NCBI GenBank assembly: GCA_030998225.1
Contig: JAPYXD010000553.1
Coordinates: forward strand, 3,596,001-3,660,000
Reading direction: 5' to 3'
DNA length: 64,000 bases
From: Diplolepis rosae
Taxonomy: Eukaryota > Arthropoda > Insecta > Hymenoptera > Diplolepididae
Program-made: the position numbers and the translations under genes
Notes under the pieces: generated by a model
Databases searched by the model: none
The model's input: only the letters and a program-made list of their open reading frames with translations
What the model was told of the DNA's origin: nothing
Shown: in pieces, positions 1 to 11,171 of the stretch
Layout of the letters: every line of letters begins with the position of its first letter
Position numbering within the stretch: the first letter of the stretch is position 1

Positions 1-706
1 CTTGTTTCAGGTTTTGACGTAATGCTTCAAATAAATCTTCATAGGAATTAATTGGTATGTAACGTATTGCTCGTTCTGCGAAACCTGTGATATTTTTTGC
101 AATAACTAAATCCAATAAAAGATTAGGTTGCGCACATCGTGTCTTTGCTCGATTCAAAGTCTTAATAAAGTCTTCTACACCTACGTCATCTTAACCGTTG
201 ATTCCACGAATAGTTTCTATAGCTGTTTTGGCTTTTATGCGCTCTTCCTCGATTATTACTGGTGCCATGGGAGCTGGGAACCTAGAATTCGGTTGAATGT
301 ATATATTTTCATTTTTTACACTAAAATTTTCTCGCATTTGTTTTTTTTCTAATTCGTCTTCTGTGGAAGAATCATTTGTAAATTCGGGTTGACGTGTTTC
401 CTTATCGGTTTTGACTTCTCTTGAAAATCCCAATTTTTTTCCTAGTTTTGAAATTCCCTCCATCCTATTGTCGTTCTCTCTTCTTAATGTATTGAATGAA
501 ATCCTCATAGATTCCATTTGGGCTAACATGTGGCCCAGCAATTTTTGTGTGGTGTGAGAGGGGGGCTGCGCCCTGATGGGGGAATGTGCTCGAGACATTG
601 GGGCTGTTGCGAAGGGGAAATTTATAGAGGGTGAGTCAGTATCGTCCGTTGAGTAAGTTGGGCACAAAGCACTTTCACGATGTTTATTGTAAGCTAGTGT
701 GCTCAT
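1..706 (-). pseudogene. Ty3/Gypsy-type gag, N-terminal part, runs off window edge
   Basis: A 171-codon stretch starts at 706 and ends at a TAA at 191-193. The same frame then continues open to base 1, with a typical Gypsy Gag core: a GVEDFIKTLNRAK block, a cysteine near the middle, and an AERAIRYIPINSYEDLFEAL block. Gag forms the cytoplasmic particle that packages the element RNA. The in-frame stop sits just before the conserved core, so this copy is probably dead, although a single sequencing error could give the same picture. The downstream part lies outside the window. Family assignment rests on the pattern of the core only. Confidence 0.65.
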
Positions 707-1049
707 CTTATCTTGTTTCTGATTCGGGTGTTACTGTCGCGTGACAATTTTAAGTGTTTTTATTTAATACGAAAGGAATGCAGTCACAAGCTGCTACAAG
801 CTTGCCCTGATTTCTTAAGCAGTGAATTGATTTTATTAAGGAACGGCCAGTGTTCTGCAGCACCAGGAGTATAGCCGACCCGAATCTGTTTCAACTTTAC
901 CTCACCTAAAAAAGCAGTAGAAGCAGTAAAAGCAGTAACGTGCCTTTTCCGCCTATTTGCGGGCCTCGTTCTATTTTTAAGCTTTGGGAAACTTGATTTT
1001 TCGTAGTATAATGGCTACTCGATTCACCATTAATTTTTAATCAAGTACC
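707..1049. other. Non-coding stretch, no feature recognised
   Basis: This lies upstream of the minus-strand gag start, so it could be leader or LTR of that element, but no paired LTR or primer-binding site can be shown inside the window. Confidence 0.4.
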
Positions 1050-1051
1050 TA

Positions 1052-1638
1052 CAGGGTGCGCCATTTAGACCTTCGGTATTTCAACATTGACTAACTATGA
1101 CACTTTTCAGCCGATTTCGGCAAATGAGCAAGATTTGTTTAGGATATACTTTACCATTTATTTCAAATCAGTTTTAGAACACAACGTCGATTAAATGGCC
1201 ACCTTTATTCGATACACAAAAAGCAGCTCTTTTTCGCGCATTCTGCATAACATTGGCCAGCATTTCGGGCGTTATAGCAGCTATTTCGGCTCGTATGTTA
1301 CATTCAAGTTCGTCAATTGTCTTTGGCTTGCTGGCACAAACTTTGCTTTTTAAATAACCCAAAAGAAAAAAGTCAGGTACAGTTAAATCCGGAGAACGAG
1401 GAGGCCACTCCAAATCGCCATTTTTAGACACAACGTGTCCCGGGAACAGTTTTCACAATTGAACGATTGTTTTCAATGTAAAACGCTACGATTTCAGCGC
1501 GTTCTTTCGGTGTGTATTGACTCATGGTTAAAATGGTATTGAATGGCGTTTCAGAATCGTGCTCATTTGTCAAAATCGGCTGATAAACAACAGAGTTATT
1601 CAATGTTGAAATACCGAAGGTCTAGATAGCGCACCCTG
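1052..1638 (-). mobile_element. Internally deleted mariner-type element with full TIRs
   Basis: The ends are inverted repeats starting CAGGGTGCGC and matching for more than 40 bp, with the shared core GACCTTCGGTATTTCAACAT. Each end is flanked by TA (1050-1051 and 1639-1640), the target duplication of the Tc1/mariner superfamily. At 587 bp it is less than half of a complete element. It retains only the two ends of a transposase gene, so it is a non-autonomous deletion derivative. Confidence 0.9.
1174..1525 (-). pseudogene. mariner-type transposase, N- and C-terminal ends fused by deletion
   Basis: The start codon at 1525 opens with YTPKERAEIVAFYIENN, which resembles the N-terminal helix-turn-helix region (DUF4817-like) of this mariner group. 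Near 1440 the frame shifts. From 1431 the C-terminal catalytic block is read in another frame: WPPRSPDLTVPDFF, then LGYLKSKV, ending at 1174. WPPRSPD contains the third catalytic aspartate. The first two catalytic acids are missing with the deleted middle. No functional enzyme can be made from this copy. Confidence 0.85.
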
Positions 1639-1640
1639 TA

Positions 1641-2619
1641 CTTGCTTGATTGTCGGGCTTACCCGTTGGAGAGTCCGGAGTTAACTTTTCTTTGAGTTAC
1701 GTAAGACTCTTTCTTCTCTGCTTCCTTAGTTCATTTCGCCAAAAGATTTCTAGATGACTTCTCTCGTTCCGTAGAAAACCGAGATTTAATTTTTCAAACC
1801 AAGAAGACCTATCCTGAAAGGATCGCTAAAATGTTATGAGTAAAAAATAGATGTTTGTGTTTTTAAAATATCTTTCTTTATTCGGCAGACGTACAATGTA
1901 CAGTCGTTGAAGACTAATGTAAACCTAAACTGAATTGCGACCAGGGCCCAGTGCCACACCTTATACACTCTCGGGAGAAAGAAAGTGAAAGTAGGTCATC
2001 GGAGCTCATAACAAATTTACAAATTTTTAATTTTTGTTATTTTATTGCATTTTTATAGATTTTGAGCCACAGAACCCAGTTTTTAAGTTGAATCTGCATA
2101 GTAACGAATAAATCTGTTATATTATTCCAAGAACATACTGTATTACAGCAATCTTCTCTTAGAGAAGTCTTTCTCATCATATTTATCGTAAGGAAGTTTA
2201 CTGCATTTCTCCTGAACTATGAGTTCTGAGCCTATTGTGTTATGATTTAATCATAAATCTTCGGAATGGAGTGTCTATTCATTTTAATCCATTGAATTCA
2301 CTTAAATATTCAGTGTAATTACATGCTATTAAGCTAGATACTGGAAGTGATGACAACTTCTCTAAAAAGAGATGTGTAGTATGATTCACCTTCCAGCCCA
2401 GTCAGTAACGAAGCCAGCGAAGGCGTGCTGCCCTGCCGGAGGGCGTTAGGGTATGAGAATGAAGCTGTAGTGTGTATGGCGATGAGTTGACGTTCTCCTT
2501 ATCAAAGCCGGAAAACCCTCATACGTAGTCCTGGGGAGGTATGAGGGTTATCACCGCCAGGACAGTGGACTCACCTGCGATCAAGCAGGGGATGGAAATC
2601 ATACGGAAAATAAAATAAC
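1641..2619. other. No gene recognised
   Basis: AT-rich sequence with a short, more GC-balanced stretch around 2395-2600. No reading frame, TIR or tRNA-like structure that I can support. Confidence 0.4.
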
Positions 2620-2895
2620 CATGCCTTCCAAAACACAAAACTTGAAAAAAGGCCTGGTTGTGGAGAAAAACAGAATCAATTTTGTTGCATTTGTACGAAA
2701 TATGAAATCCCATAATATCGGAAGAACATTACTGGGAAAATTCGGGACATGTATACAGAATACTTCAGCATTAAGTTTCCAGAACGAGATGAAAGCTGGG
2801 CTCCTCATATAATATGCTCCGCTCGCAATTTAATGTTGTTCAAATGCGCAGAAAATGAAAACATTACAAGCTTGAAGTTTATTGTGTTTGTGTGA
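2620..2895 (+). pseudogene. Fragment of a multi-copy arthropod protein (Cys-rich N-terminal part)
   Basis: One frame reads FCCICTKYEI, a TAA at 2713-2715, then RKNITGKIRDMYTEYFSIKF, ERDESWAPHIIC and ITSLKF before TGA at 2893-2895. This matches from memory the N-terminal part of a repetitive, uncharacterised arthropod protein family with CxxC pairs and a K(L/F)-x-(D/E)-x-D-x-x-WAPH-x-x-C segment. The same family supplies the fragment at 9790-11171. The frame is broken and short, so it is a relic. The molecular function of the family is not known to me. Confidence 0.55.
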
Positions 2896-4573
2896 TGCAT
2901 CTACGGAGAAAAATAGTTAAATTAATTTTACTAAACTCTGTCGAATAAATTTGGGACATAAGGACATTTAAACATCTATTAAGGTAGCACGAGCACGGTA
3001 GCATCTTCGAACAAAAGACTTGATTTTTATTTTATGTGAAGTTCAAATACGACTGAACAAATTCTGAAAATTGGAGGGGAGTTGACCGATTGTTCAAACA
3101 AATAATCGAATTTAAAAGTCAGCATATTGACTTACGGCAAAGTGGTGGATAGATCAAATGTTTTAATAATTTTTGCCCAAATTTGTCGACGAAAATGAGA
3201 AAAAAACTATTTAACCCTTTAACGCCCAGATGTGCAGAATTTTAACGTTGACTACAATGTCGTACTTTTAAAATATGCATTGAAATATTTTGTTTTTCTT
3301 TGATCTCTAATTCAAAATGGCGTCTGGACGTTTGAAATTTTTTGAAATTGAGAATATTGATCCTATTTCGGATTTTCCAGGTTACTTCGAAGTGTGATCA
3401 TACAAATAAGTTATTACGAGTTTTGTCTCACCGATTGTGATTGGCGGAAGCAATATTAGCCCATTAAATTAAAATTCAAGATGACGGCTGCCATGAAGCT
3501 AGTAGAAATACGTATATTTCGAGTTTTATTACAAGCCAGGATGGTGTATAATTTGCCAATTAGCAATCTCATAGGTTTTAGTCATCACTAAATTCGAATC
3601 TTAGGTGAGTTTTTCGAAATTTAAAATGGCTGATCCTATATGGCGGACCCGTTATGTAAAATTGGATATTCCTGAAATAAAAAAATACTTTCGCATTCTA
3701 CGCAAAATTTTAAATCAAAATTATTCTGCCATTAGTCATTCAATACATACATACACATACCTCATACAAATACATTCAAATCATTCAGTGTCAGTCAATG
3801 ATATTTTCTATCACAAATACACTTAAATATGCAACTTCACAAATATAAACCTAATAATTAAAACTTATATATAGGACGATACGCTTTCGTTGAATTACGC
3901 ACACGCTCGCTTACAATGCTGAGACATAAGATTTGGAACTTTGTTATATAGTGACTGCAAGAGTTATTCAGAGCTTGAGAGAGCAAGTGTCGTGACTAAA
4001 GTTTTAGAGCCATACTCAAGTAAAAATAAATCAACTGTTTTTATAAATTATTCATAAAATATTTTTTTAAATTAATATAATTAATTAATTATTATAATTA
4101 TGATTGTTGATATGTATAATATAATTATTCATTAATATTTAGAATACATTTTTATTATAACTGCGTATGAAATTTAGTGAAACTAAATTTGCATTAATAT
4201 AAAAAAGAATCTTGTGTAAAAACATTTAAAAGAAGTTTCTTTTACTTTCTGTGTTGTATATTTTCAAAATATGGATTTTACAACTGCAAATTCCAAATTA
4301 TTATTGGGACTAAGAAATTTATGTGAAATTTAAATCCCGTGTAGATTTTTCAAACTTTATGTAATACACTTATCAAGAAGTAATCATAAATGTATTATGA
4401 AAAAATTATGATTGATGTAACGAGAACGCGCAGACTCAGCATCCCCACTTAGGATACATGGTCCATTGTGGGAGATGAGCTGGATGAGATAAAAAGGGGA
4501 TGCTGGGCTGAGGATGAAGAGTCGGTGGCTCGCAAGCGAGCGGTAAGCCATCAAGAGGTGCTCTTGAGGCAGG

Positions 4574-4720
4574 CTAAGAGGTTTCACGTCTTAGGCCGAG
4601 TCTCGATTCACTTCCTAAAACGTTTTTCAGGCAGGACGAGGGGTTTCACGTCTCGTCTGAATTTGAATTCATCTCAACAATTGCAGAGCACAGGGCGGGA
4701 TAAGGGGTCTTACGCCTTAT
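4574..4720 (+). other. Three tandem stem-loops with a conserved loop
   Basis: Hairpins at 4574-4594 (CTAAGA / TCTTAG), 4635-4657 (GACGAG / CTCGTC) and 4700-4720 (ATAAGG / CCTTAT) have the same kind of loop, close to GGTTTCACG or GGTCTTACG. The stems differ in sequence but keep pairing. Spacing is about 61-65 bp. This is compensatory change as seen in structured RNA or DNA elements within an LTR. Function unknown. Confidence 0.6.
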
Positions 4721-4802
4721 GTGAGTTTGGTGCACACAACCTTACGCTTACGGTAGACTACGATCTCCGATGAAATAGCTCGAATTTTAAATAAACAGAC
4801 TC

Positions 4803-5128
4803 TTCGTTGGAGAGATTACGCGGGAGAGTCCGAATTTATATTTTGATTTTATAAAAAGATTTTAAATAGATTTTGCGTTAGAGAGATTTAGGCGGGAGAG
4901 TCCGAATTTATATTTTGATTTCATAAAAAGATTCTAAATAGATTTTACGTTATAGAGATTTAGGCGGGAGAGTCCGAATTTATATTTTGATTTTGTAAAA
5001 AGATTTTCAATAGATTTTACGTTAGAGAGATTTATGCAGGAGAGTCCGAATTTAGATTTTGATTTTATAAGACGATTTTAAATAGACGTAACGTTAGAGA
5101 GATTTAGGCGGGAGGGTTTGAATTTAAT
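4803..5128. repeat. 72-bp tandem repeat, about 4.5 copies
   Basis: The marker GGGAGAGTCC recurs (with variation) at 4822, 4894, 4966, 5038 and 5110, exactly 72 bp apart each time. Units contain GATTTAGGCGGGAGAG and an AT-rich half. They lie in the putative U3 part of the 5' LTR, where tandem arrays often modulate transcription. Confidence 0.85.
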
Positions 5129-5585
5129 TGTAGTTGCGTCAAATAATCGTGTGATTTATTTTCTGTATTGTATTCTTCTCTAGAAATAATATTTTTATAG
5201 CCTAAGCTAGATTATTAAACCCATAACTCTGACTAGCGAGTGACTTAGACTCACAAGTCATAACTTGGACATCAAACGGTATTGCCTTAAGATATAAGGA
5301 GCTATGTAAAGCTAAACCTAGGCTAAACCGCGTACCGACATTTGTATTAGTTATAAGATTTTATCATAGAACCGGGAGATTTATCCTTGGGAACTGTATG
5401 TAAGCCACAGATGATGTAAGAGAATAAATCCCCGTTTTAAAAATAAAGAGTCTATGGGTAAATCGAGTCTTCACTTCTTCTCAAGTAGCAGAACCCATAA
5501 CTTCATATATTTCTCATCTTATATTTTGGTTTAATTTAATGAATCTTTTAATTACCCACAGGATTAAGAAATAAAAGAGTTACAT

Positions 5586-5604
5586 TGACGCCCAAAGTGG
5601 GGCT
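5586..5604 (+). promoter_or_regulatory. Primer-binding site, tRNA-Lys type
   Basis: TGACGCCCAAAGTGGGGCT follows the LTR end after one base. It differs at two positions from the complement of the 3' end of insect tRNA-Lys(CUU), the usual minus-strand primer for several insect Gypsy lineages. Confidence 0.7.
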
Positions 5605-5703
5605 ACGAGGAGTTAAAAGAGAAGTAAAGACCTCAAAACTGAAATTTAGATGATAGATCCTAAGAAGAAAAACATTTATGTATAGTTTGCTAAAATAAAA
5701 GAA

Positions 5704-8672
5704 ATGAATCCATTAGAATTATTTGATGGAAAGAAACCATTTAAAGGAATTTATTTACAACCTCCTACGAGTAGAAAATTTATACCCAAAAACATGGACA
5801 ATCTGGACAAATATCTGAAAAAGGAAGAAGAGAAACGAAATTTTGGAACGGCGATAAAGAAGTTTGTGTCGTGTGATCAATAAGAACTGATGTGTGCATA
5901 GGAAGATAATTCGATAAAAGTGGACAAGAACAGTGTCTTAAAATAAGTAGAAGAGAAAATACAAATCATGATGAGTCGTCAAAACCTGCGATCGTCGAAG
6001 ACAGGAGAAAGATCTAAGAGCGGAGAATCCAGCCAGGAAGAAATGGATCAATCAGAGCTAGCAAGACATTTTAATAAGGAAGTAAAGTATGCCATTATAG
6101 GAAGAGGAATCTCCCGAGTAGAAGAACTAATCGATCTATTAGAGAAGAGCTTCTAGAAGAACCGAAAGAAGGAGGTACAAATAAACGCACTAAATGTTAT
6201 GTGGCAAATCTAATGACAGGAGGCATATTAACAACTGCACTTATAGATGCTGGAACTATTTCATTCCCATATCTGGAGGGGGAACCTTCATTAAGAATAA
6301 TAAACGAGAAAGCAGACGACTCATCCGAAAACATTATGCAGGAGATGAACCTCCTGACTAAGGACGAACTATCAGCAGATATTGAATATGAAGAAATCCA
6401 CAAAAAGTTAGAAGAGGCATCCATAACAGAACCTGAAGAAAAAAGAAAACTGCAAAAAATCATATGGAAATATAAAAGAGTATTTTGAAAAAGACCAGGA
6501 AAATTAACGTCATATCAGCCCATTTTAAAAGTAAAAAAAACCAACCTTTTTAAGGTCGAAGCTATCCTGTACCCATAGCAAATAAAGAAAAAGTGGACGA
6601 AGAAATCCAAAGGATTCTCACTATGGAAGTAATTCAGAGATCAAGCAGCTCATACATCAATCCAATAGTACCAGTAATAAAAAAGATGGCACGGTGCGGC
6701 TATCTGGATGCAAGGAGATCAAATGAAATTCTGCTGGAAGACTGGGAATGCCCAGAACCAGCGGAAATGCTATTTCAAAGATGCAAGGGAATTAAGATAA
6801 TGTCTAGCCTGGACATGACTAGTAGCTTTTAGCAGGTACCCCTACATCCAGACTCCAAACAATACACAGCCTTTCAATATCGAGGACGAACCTATGGATT
6901 CAATGTGGTGTCCTTTGGTTTAAAAACAAGTACAGCAGCCTTAGTTAGAGGACTCGATCAAGCATTACAAGGACTTGGAGATCACATAATATAATTTGTA
7001 GATGATACCTTAATTACCTCAGAATCAACACAGCAGCATCTGTAACACATAGAAGAATTGCTCCATCGCTTGGAGAAATGTAACCTCACAATAAATTTTA
7101 GCAAATCACATTTCTTCAGGAAAGAGACAAAATTCCTGAGATTCATACTGGATACTGAAGGCATCAAACCTGACCCTGAGAAAATACAAGGAATCAGAGA
7201 ATTCCCACCGCCTAAAAACATAAAAAAATTAAGAGGTTTTCTTGGATTAGTAAATTTCTATTCGAAATTCAGTAGTAGGCATGCCTCTGAAACAATACCT
7301 CTGTTAAAGCTAATAAAAAAAGGAGTACAATGGAAATGGGATGATGAGATGCAAAGCTGCTTTGAAAGAATAAAGGATTTATTTTCCAAGACAATCATCC
7401 TGTACTATCCAGATCCAAAAAAACCATATTACTTAGAAACAGATGCGAGCAATTAAGCACTAGGGGCTATACTATACCAGAAGAACGAAAAGCAAGAAAA
7501 GGAAATCATAACATTAGCGAGCAGAACACTCAAGGGACCTGAGAAAGCATACTTCATGACAGAAAAGGAACTCTCAGCAATCGTTTGGGCATTACAAAAG
7601 TTCAGAACATACCTGCAAGGAGCTGAAATAATAAATCGAACAGATCACATGGCATTGACGTTCCTAAAAACCTGTAAACTTGTCAATGTTAGATTAACAC
7701 GCTGGATATTGGCAATATAGGATTACAGCATCGCAATAGAACACTGTCCTGGAAGACAAAATATAGCAGCAGACCTTCTAAGCAGACAACATCCAAATAA
7801 AGAATGGGAATAGGAGAAAGACACTATTGAGATTCTGATCAATGAATTAAAATACACATGTTCCACACAGCTAAAGACAGGCCTTAAAAACAAACCACAG
7901 GCCCAACGAGAGGACAAACAGATAATAAGACGAAGTCAAGAGCTGGAAAAACAAGAATGAGAGACTGCAAGGTTTGAATTACGGTAAGGTATAGTGTTTA
8001 AAAAAGGGAAAGACGGATATAAAATTTACTTACCTAGAAACATGGTCAACATTTTCATAAAAGAGTGTCATTAGGCATACGGACACATTGGTGCAGGAAA
8101 AACATAGAAATTAATTGCAGAACATTTCTACTTCCCTCGAGCAGCTAAAATTGCCAGAGAAGTGCTGAGAAACTGTGACTCCTGCCAGCGCAACAAAATT
8201 CCAACATGGGCGTCACCAGTAATTCAGGAATATGTACAAACCAACAAACCGCTACAGCTGATATCCATGGACTTCTTTGGGCCTTTAACCAAAACCAAAT
8301 ACGGATACGAATACATCCTAGTAATGATGGACACTTTCACCAAGTACACAAAGCTCTATCCACTTAAACGAGCAGCAACCGAAGCAGCAATAAAAAGTCT
8401 TGAAAGTTTCACAGCCTCAATAGGCAAACCTGAAAGGATACTGCCAGATAGAGGCACTCAATTTACCAGTAAGACATGGACAGAACTCTGAAAGAAAGGA
8501 ATATCAGATTAGTTCTAACATCAGTGAGACATCCGCAGGCAAACATGGTGGAAAGAGCAAATAAAGAATTAGCGAGATTCTTTAGAACCTTCTTACCCAT
8601 GGATGGACACAAATCATGGTACAACTACGTAGAAAAAATAGAAACAATACTTAACAATGATATGTTAAATTG
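5704..8672 (+). pseudogene. Gypsy gag-pro-pol, degenerate
   Basis: A 59-codon frame starts at 5704, and protease/linker-like pieces lie at 5968-6488. After a frameshift near 6500, one frame from 6593 to 8491 reads the RT (an LDMTSSF block, then FVDDTLI of the catalytic centre), RNase H (an ETDAS block; TEKELSAIVWAL) and integrase (CDSCQRN, MDFFGPL, then PDRGTQF). Another shift near 8480 leads to RHPQANMVERANKELARFF, ending near 8672. Many TAA, TAG and TGA codons lie in frame, several at positions normally Trp, Gln or Glu. The RT tyrosine before FVDD is replaced by a stop. The integrase C-terminus is absent. The copy is not functional. Confidence 0.85.
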
Positions 8673-8680
8673 ACGATCTA

Positions 8681-9085
8681 AATTGTAGCTGGGTAAAATA
8701 ATCGTGTGATTTGTTTTCTGTATTGTATTCTACTCTAGAAATAATATTTTTTATAGGCTAAGCTAGATTATTGTACGCTTAACTCTCACTAGCGAGTGAC
8801 TTACTATAGACTCGCAAGTCATAACTTGGTCATCGGACGGTATTGTCTTTAGATATAAGGAACTATGTAAAGTTAAACCTAGGCTAAACCGCGTACCGAC
8901 ATTTGTATTAGTTATAAGATTTTATCATAGAAGCGGGAGATTTATCCTTGAGAACTGTATGTAGGCCACAGATGATGTAAAAGAATAAATCCCCGTTTTA
9001 AAAATAAGGAGTCTATAGGTGAATCGAGTCTTTACTTCTTCTCATATTTCAATTACCTACAGGGTAAAGAAATAAAAGAGTTACA
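8681..9085 (+). repeat. 3' LTR of the Gypsy element, left part missing
   Basis: Homologous along its length to 5129-5584, including AATCCCCGTTTTAAAAATAA and the end AAGAGTTACA. It is more diverged than LTRs of a recent insertion and lacks a segment present in the 5' copy between the CTTCTTCTC and ATTACC blocks. Confidence 0.85.
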
Positions 9086-9267
9086 ATATATTTTTAGAAA
9101 TCTTTAATGCACGCTTTCATACCATACCCTACACTTCTGAATTTTACTGAACTTTGATTCATTCTTGAACATTTAATATATCACAAATAATTACTGTAAT
9201 ACTAAATAACTTCTAACTTGTCCGTATGTCTCAAATTTGATCAGAAGTTGAGTAAAATTACTTCAAC

Positions 9268-9609
9268 CCGCGGAGTATGAACAGGGTCGTACACTGAGTG
9301 TCTGACTGCTTTGTTAAACGTTCATCTACTCTACCGACGAGTCTAAACCAGTGTTAGAATTTGTCTATCAAGGATGAATGTGAGTCTCATCTCCGTATAA
9401 ATAGTAGAGTTCCGTGGGGCACCGTTCAGCTATGCTATATGGCTATATGGCTGTGTAGTAGGCGTTCTGATTCAAATCAAGAAGTTGAATGGGAAACAGA
9501 AGGGTATTTCGGAGGGTTTTACAAATCGTATCATTTGAAATGCATAGAAAGGCTGAAAAATCGTTGGACTCATTGTATCGAGCTAAAAGCAGAGTGCGTT
9601 GAGAAATAA
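9268..9609 (+). pseudogene. mariner transposase C-terminal remnant
   Basis: A frame at 9361-9609 ends with IERLKNRWTHCIELKAECVE, the pattern in which mariner-family transposases finish (KLxxRWxKCIxxxGxYVE). Only the last third of the gene is visible and no TIR is recognisable. The N-terminal half of the frame does not match the family, so this is an old fragment. Confidence 0.55.
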
Positions 9610-9789
9610 AACCAATTTTTGCCAAAAAAATTAATTCTTGTTCATTTTATCACTCCAATATCAAACACCCTAGCACCATTGAAGAGAGGCAACTTCTGCC
9701 ACAATGAGATTCAGCAACTGTCCCTCAAATGATTAACGGCGTTCCCATACGCTAAGTAGGGCAAACACTAGTATCGTTCTTCAACCGCT

Positions 9790-11171
9790 CGTACGTTGAA
9801 AGTGTTTGGTATGAACTTGAGTATGTTTTTTCGATGTGCTGTGCAACACTAAAACAATGGTTATCTGGTAAATGCGATAAAAATTGTTTGCCATTTGTAA
9901 CTCCTATGGTTTAACACCGTCAAATATATCATAAGCCGGAGGATTGCTACTTCTGCCAAAAAAACACTGTTGGTCATCACTACAAAACCCGCAACCGCAT
10001 ACAATATGCTAATGTGCTGACTATATCGAAACCAGCCCCAAGGGAGAGTCAAGATAAGCCAGCTGCAACAGAAAACCCTGACTGAGAATCCTCCTGAATC
10101 CAGCGATGGAAACTCTCCTCGTGAAAAAATTGACGAACCATATATTCCAACTGGAACAAGAGCAACGGAATGATATTCAATGTCAAATCAAGATTATGAT
10201 GATCTCGTCTGCGATTTGGAATCGTGTGGTAAGTGACTTCAAAGTGACATGCGCACAAGATAGGAACCTAGCTTCGTCCGAACAAATTTTCAAAGATGAT
10301 GATACCGACAACAAGCTTGTATATTGCGTAGAAGTATTTGAATTGTTTGTTTTTCTTAATTACGAGCACTGCCCAAAATATTGGCGGTTATTTTTGGATG
10401 GATCATGCAAAAGTGAGTATTTTATCGGCATCCCTTACTGAAATCATCCTCAACTTTTCAGGGTCAACCTTCAAATTTAACCTTCAAATTTCAGCGTTAT
10501 TTCGGCCACTTAACTGGAGGGTTCACCCTCAACTTTCGGGGTCAACACTCAACTTCCAGGGTTAACCCTCAACTTTCGGTGTTAAACCTCAATTTTCGAG
10601 GTTAAATTCTGAACTTCAGAGTTAACCCTCAAGTCGAGGGTGAACCCTAAAAAGTTGAGGGTAATTTACGTAAGGCATACGTGTGAGAAAAAAAATTCCA
10701 TCATAATTCTAGGATTCACGTTCGATTTACATATATCTTAGGACTCAAAGCAATATTATTACACAACGAAAATCAGTTGCCATCAGTTTCAGAAGCAGAC
10801 GCTACTGGTATGAAAGAGATTACAACAAACATCAATGGCCGATTGTGTCTGATCTCAAAGTCTTGACAATGCTACTCGGAATGCAAGGAGGCTACACTAA
10901 ACATCCTTGCTATCTTTGTGAATGGGACAGTCGTGCGAAAGGTCATTACAAGTGTAGCGACTGGCCACCAAGAAAGTCTTTTCAAATGGAAAAAACGAAC
11001 GTTCTCAATATTCCATTAGTGAAGGCCAATAATATTATTTTCCCGCCATTGCACTTAAATTTAGGCTACATGAAACAGTTTGTCAAACGTCTGTACAAAG
11101 ACAGTAAGGCTTTTATACACCTAAAATCAGTATTTCCTAGATTAAGTGACGCCAAAATCAAAGAAGCTTAG
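9790..11171 (+). pseudogene. Multi-copy arthropod protein family member with intron, broken frame
   Basis: Pieces in order: CCATLKQWLSGK, then PEDCYFCQKNTVGHHYKTRN (a CxxC zinc-binding-like motif), SKPAPRESQDKP in another frame, then KLVYCVEVFELF, YWRLFLDG, and after an intron LKAILLHNENQLPSV. A frameshift near 10850 leads to SDLKVLTMLLGMQGGYTKHP, CYLCEWDSRAK, FPPLHLNLGYMKQFVK and a stop at 11169-11171. I recognise these blocks from a large uncharacterised arthropod repeat protein family, normally several hundred residues long. Stops and shifts make this copy a pseudogene. It is probably transposon-derived, but I cannot name the superfamily. Confidence 0.6.
10413..10741 (+). other. Spliceosomal intron in the fragment above
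   Basis: Donor GTGAGT at 10413 and acceptor TATATCTTAG ending at 10741. Joining the flanks restores the family reading frame across the gap (DGSCK to LKAILLHN). The interior holds about eight degenerate 20-bp units built on AACCCTCAACTTTCGGGGTT (10450-10660). Confidence 0.7.

Larger units (their letters stand above)
4416..5584 (+). repeat. 5' LTR (long form) of the Gypsy element
   Basis: It begins TGTAACGAG and ends AAGAGTTACA, giving matched TGTAAC/GTTACA termini. The 5129-5584 part is repeated at 8681-9085, confirming LTR identity. The 4416-5128 part has no partner in the window. I assign it to the LTR because the termini are complementary and because other LTRs here are also long and carry tandem arrays. 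The alternative is that the LTR starts at 5129 and 4416-5128 is a separate insert. Confidence 0.6.
4416..9085 (+). mobile_element. Decayed Ty3/Gypsy LTR retrotransposon inside family X
   Basis: Order on the plus strand: 5' LTR (TGTAAC...GTTACA), tRNA-Lys-type primer-binding site, short gag-like frame, protease-like piece, reverse transcriptase, RNase H, integrase, then a 3' LTR that has lost its left part together with the integrase C-terminus. About a dozen in-frame stops and at least two frameshifts interrupt pol, yet domain motifs remain easy to read. I found no clear target duplication, consistent with deletion or rearrangement at an end. Confidence 0.85.
2902..9267. mobile_element. Family X copy 1: TIR element interrupted by a Gypsy element
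   Basis: The left end (TA then CGGAGAAAAATAGTTAA) and right end (reverse complement of GTTGAAGTAATTTTAC, then truncated) match both ends of the better-preserved copy at 43566-61259. Internal segments 3880-4370 and 9086-9260 also match 52143-52640 and 61050-61259 of that copy. The middle is replaced by an LTR retrotransposon. I see no transposase of its own in X, so it is probably non-autonomous. The TA flanks of copy 2 suggest Tc1/mariner-type insertion. Confidence 0.7.

Noticed and set aside
5704..8672. Alternative genetic code (stops read as Gln/Trp)
   Set aside because: Stops of all three kinds occur at varied residues, and neighbouring genes use the standard code. Decay is simpler.
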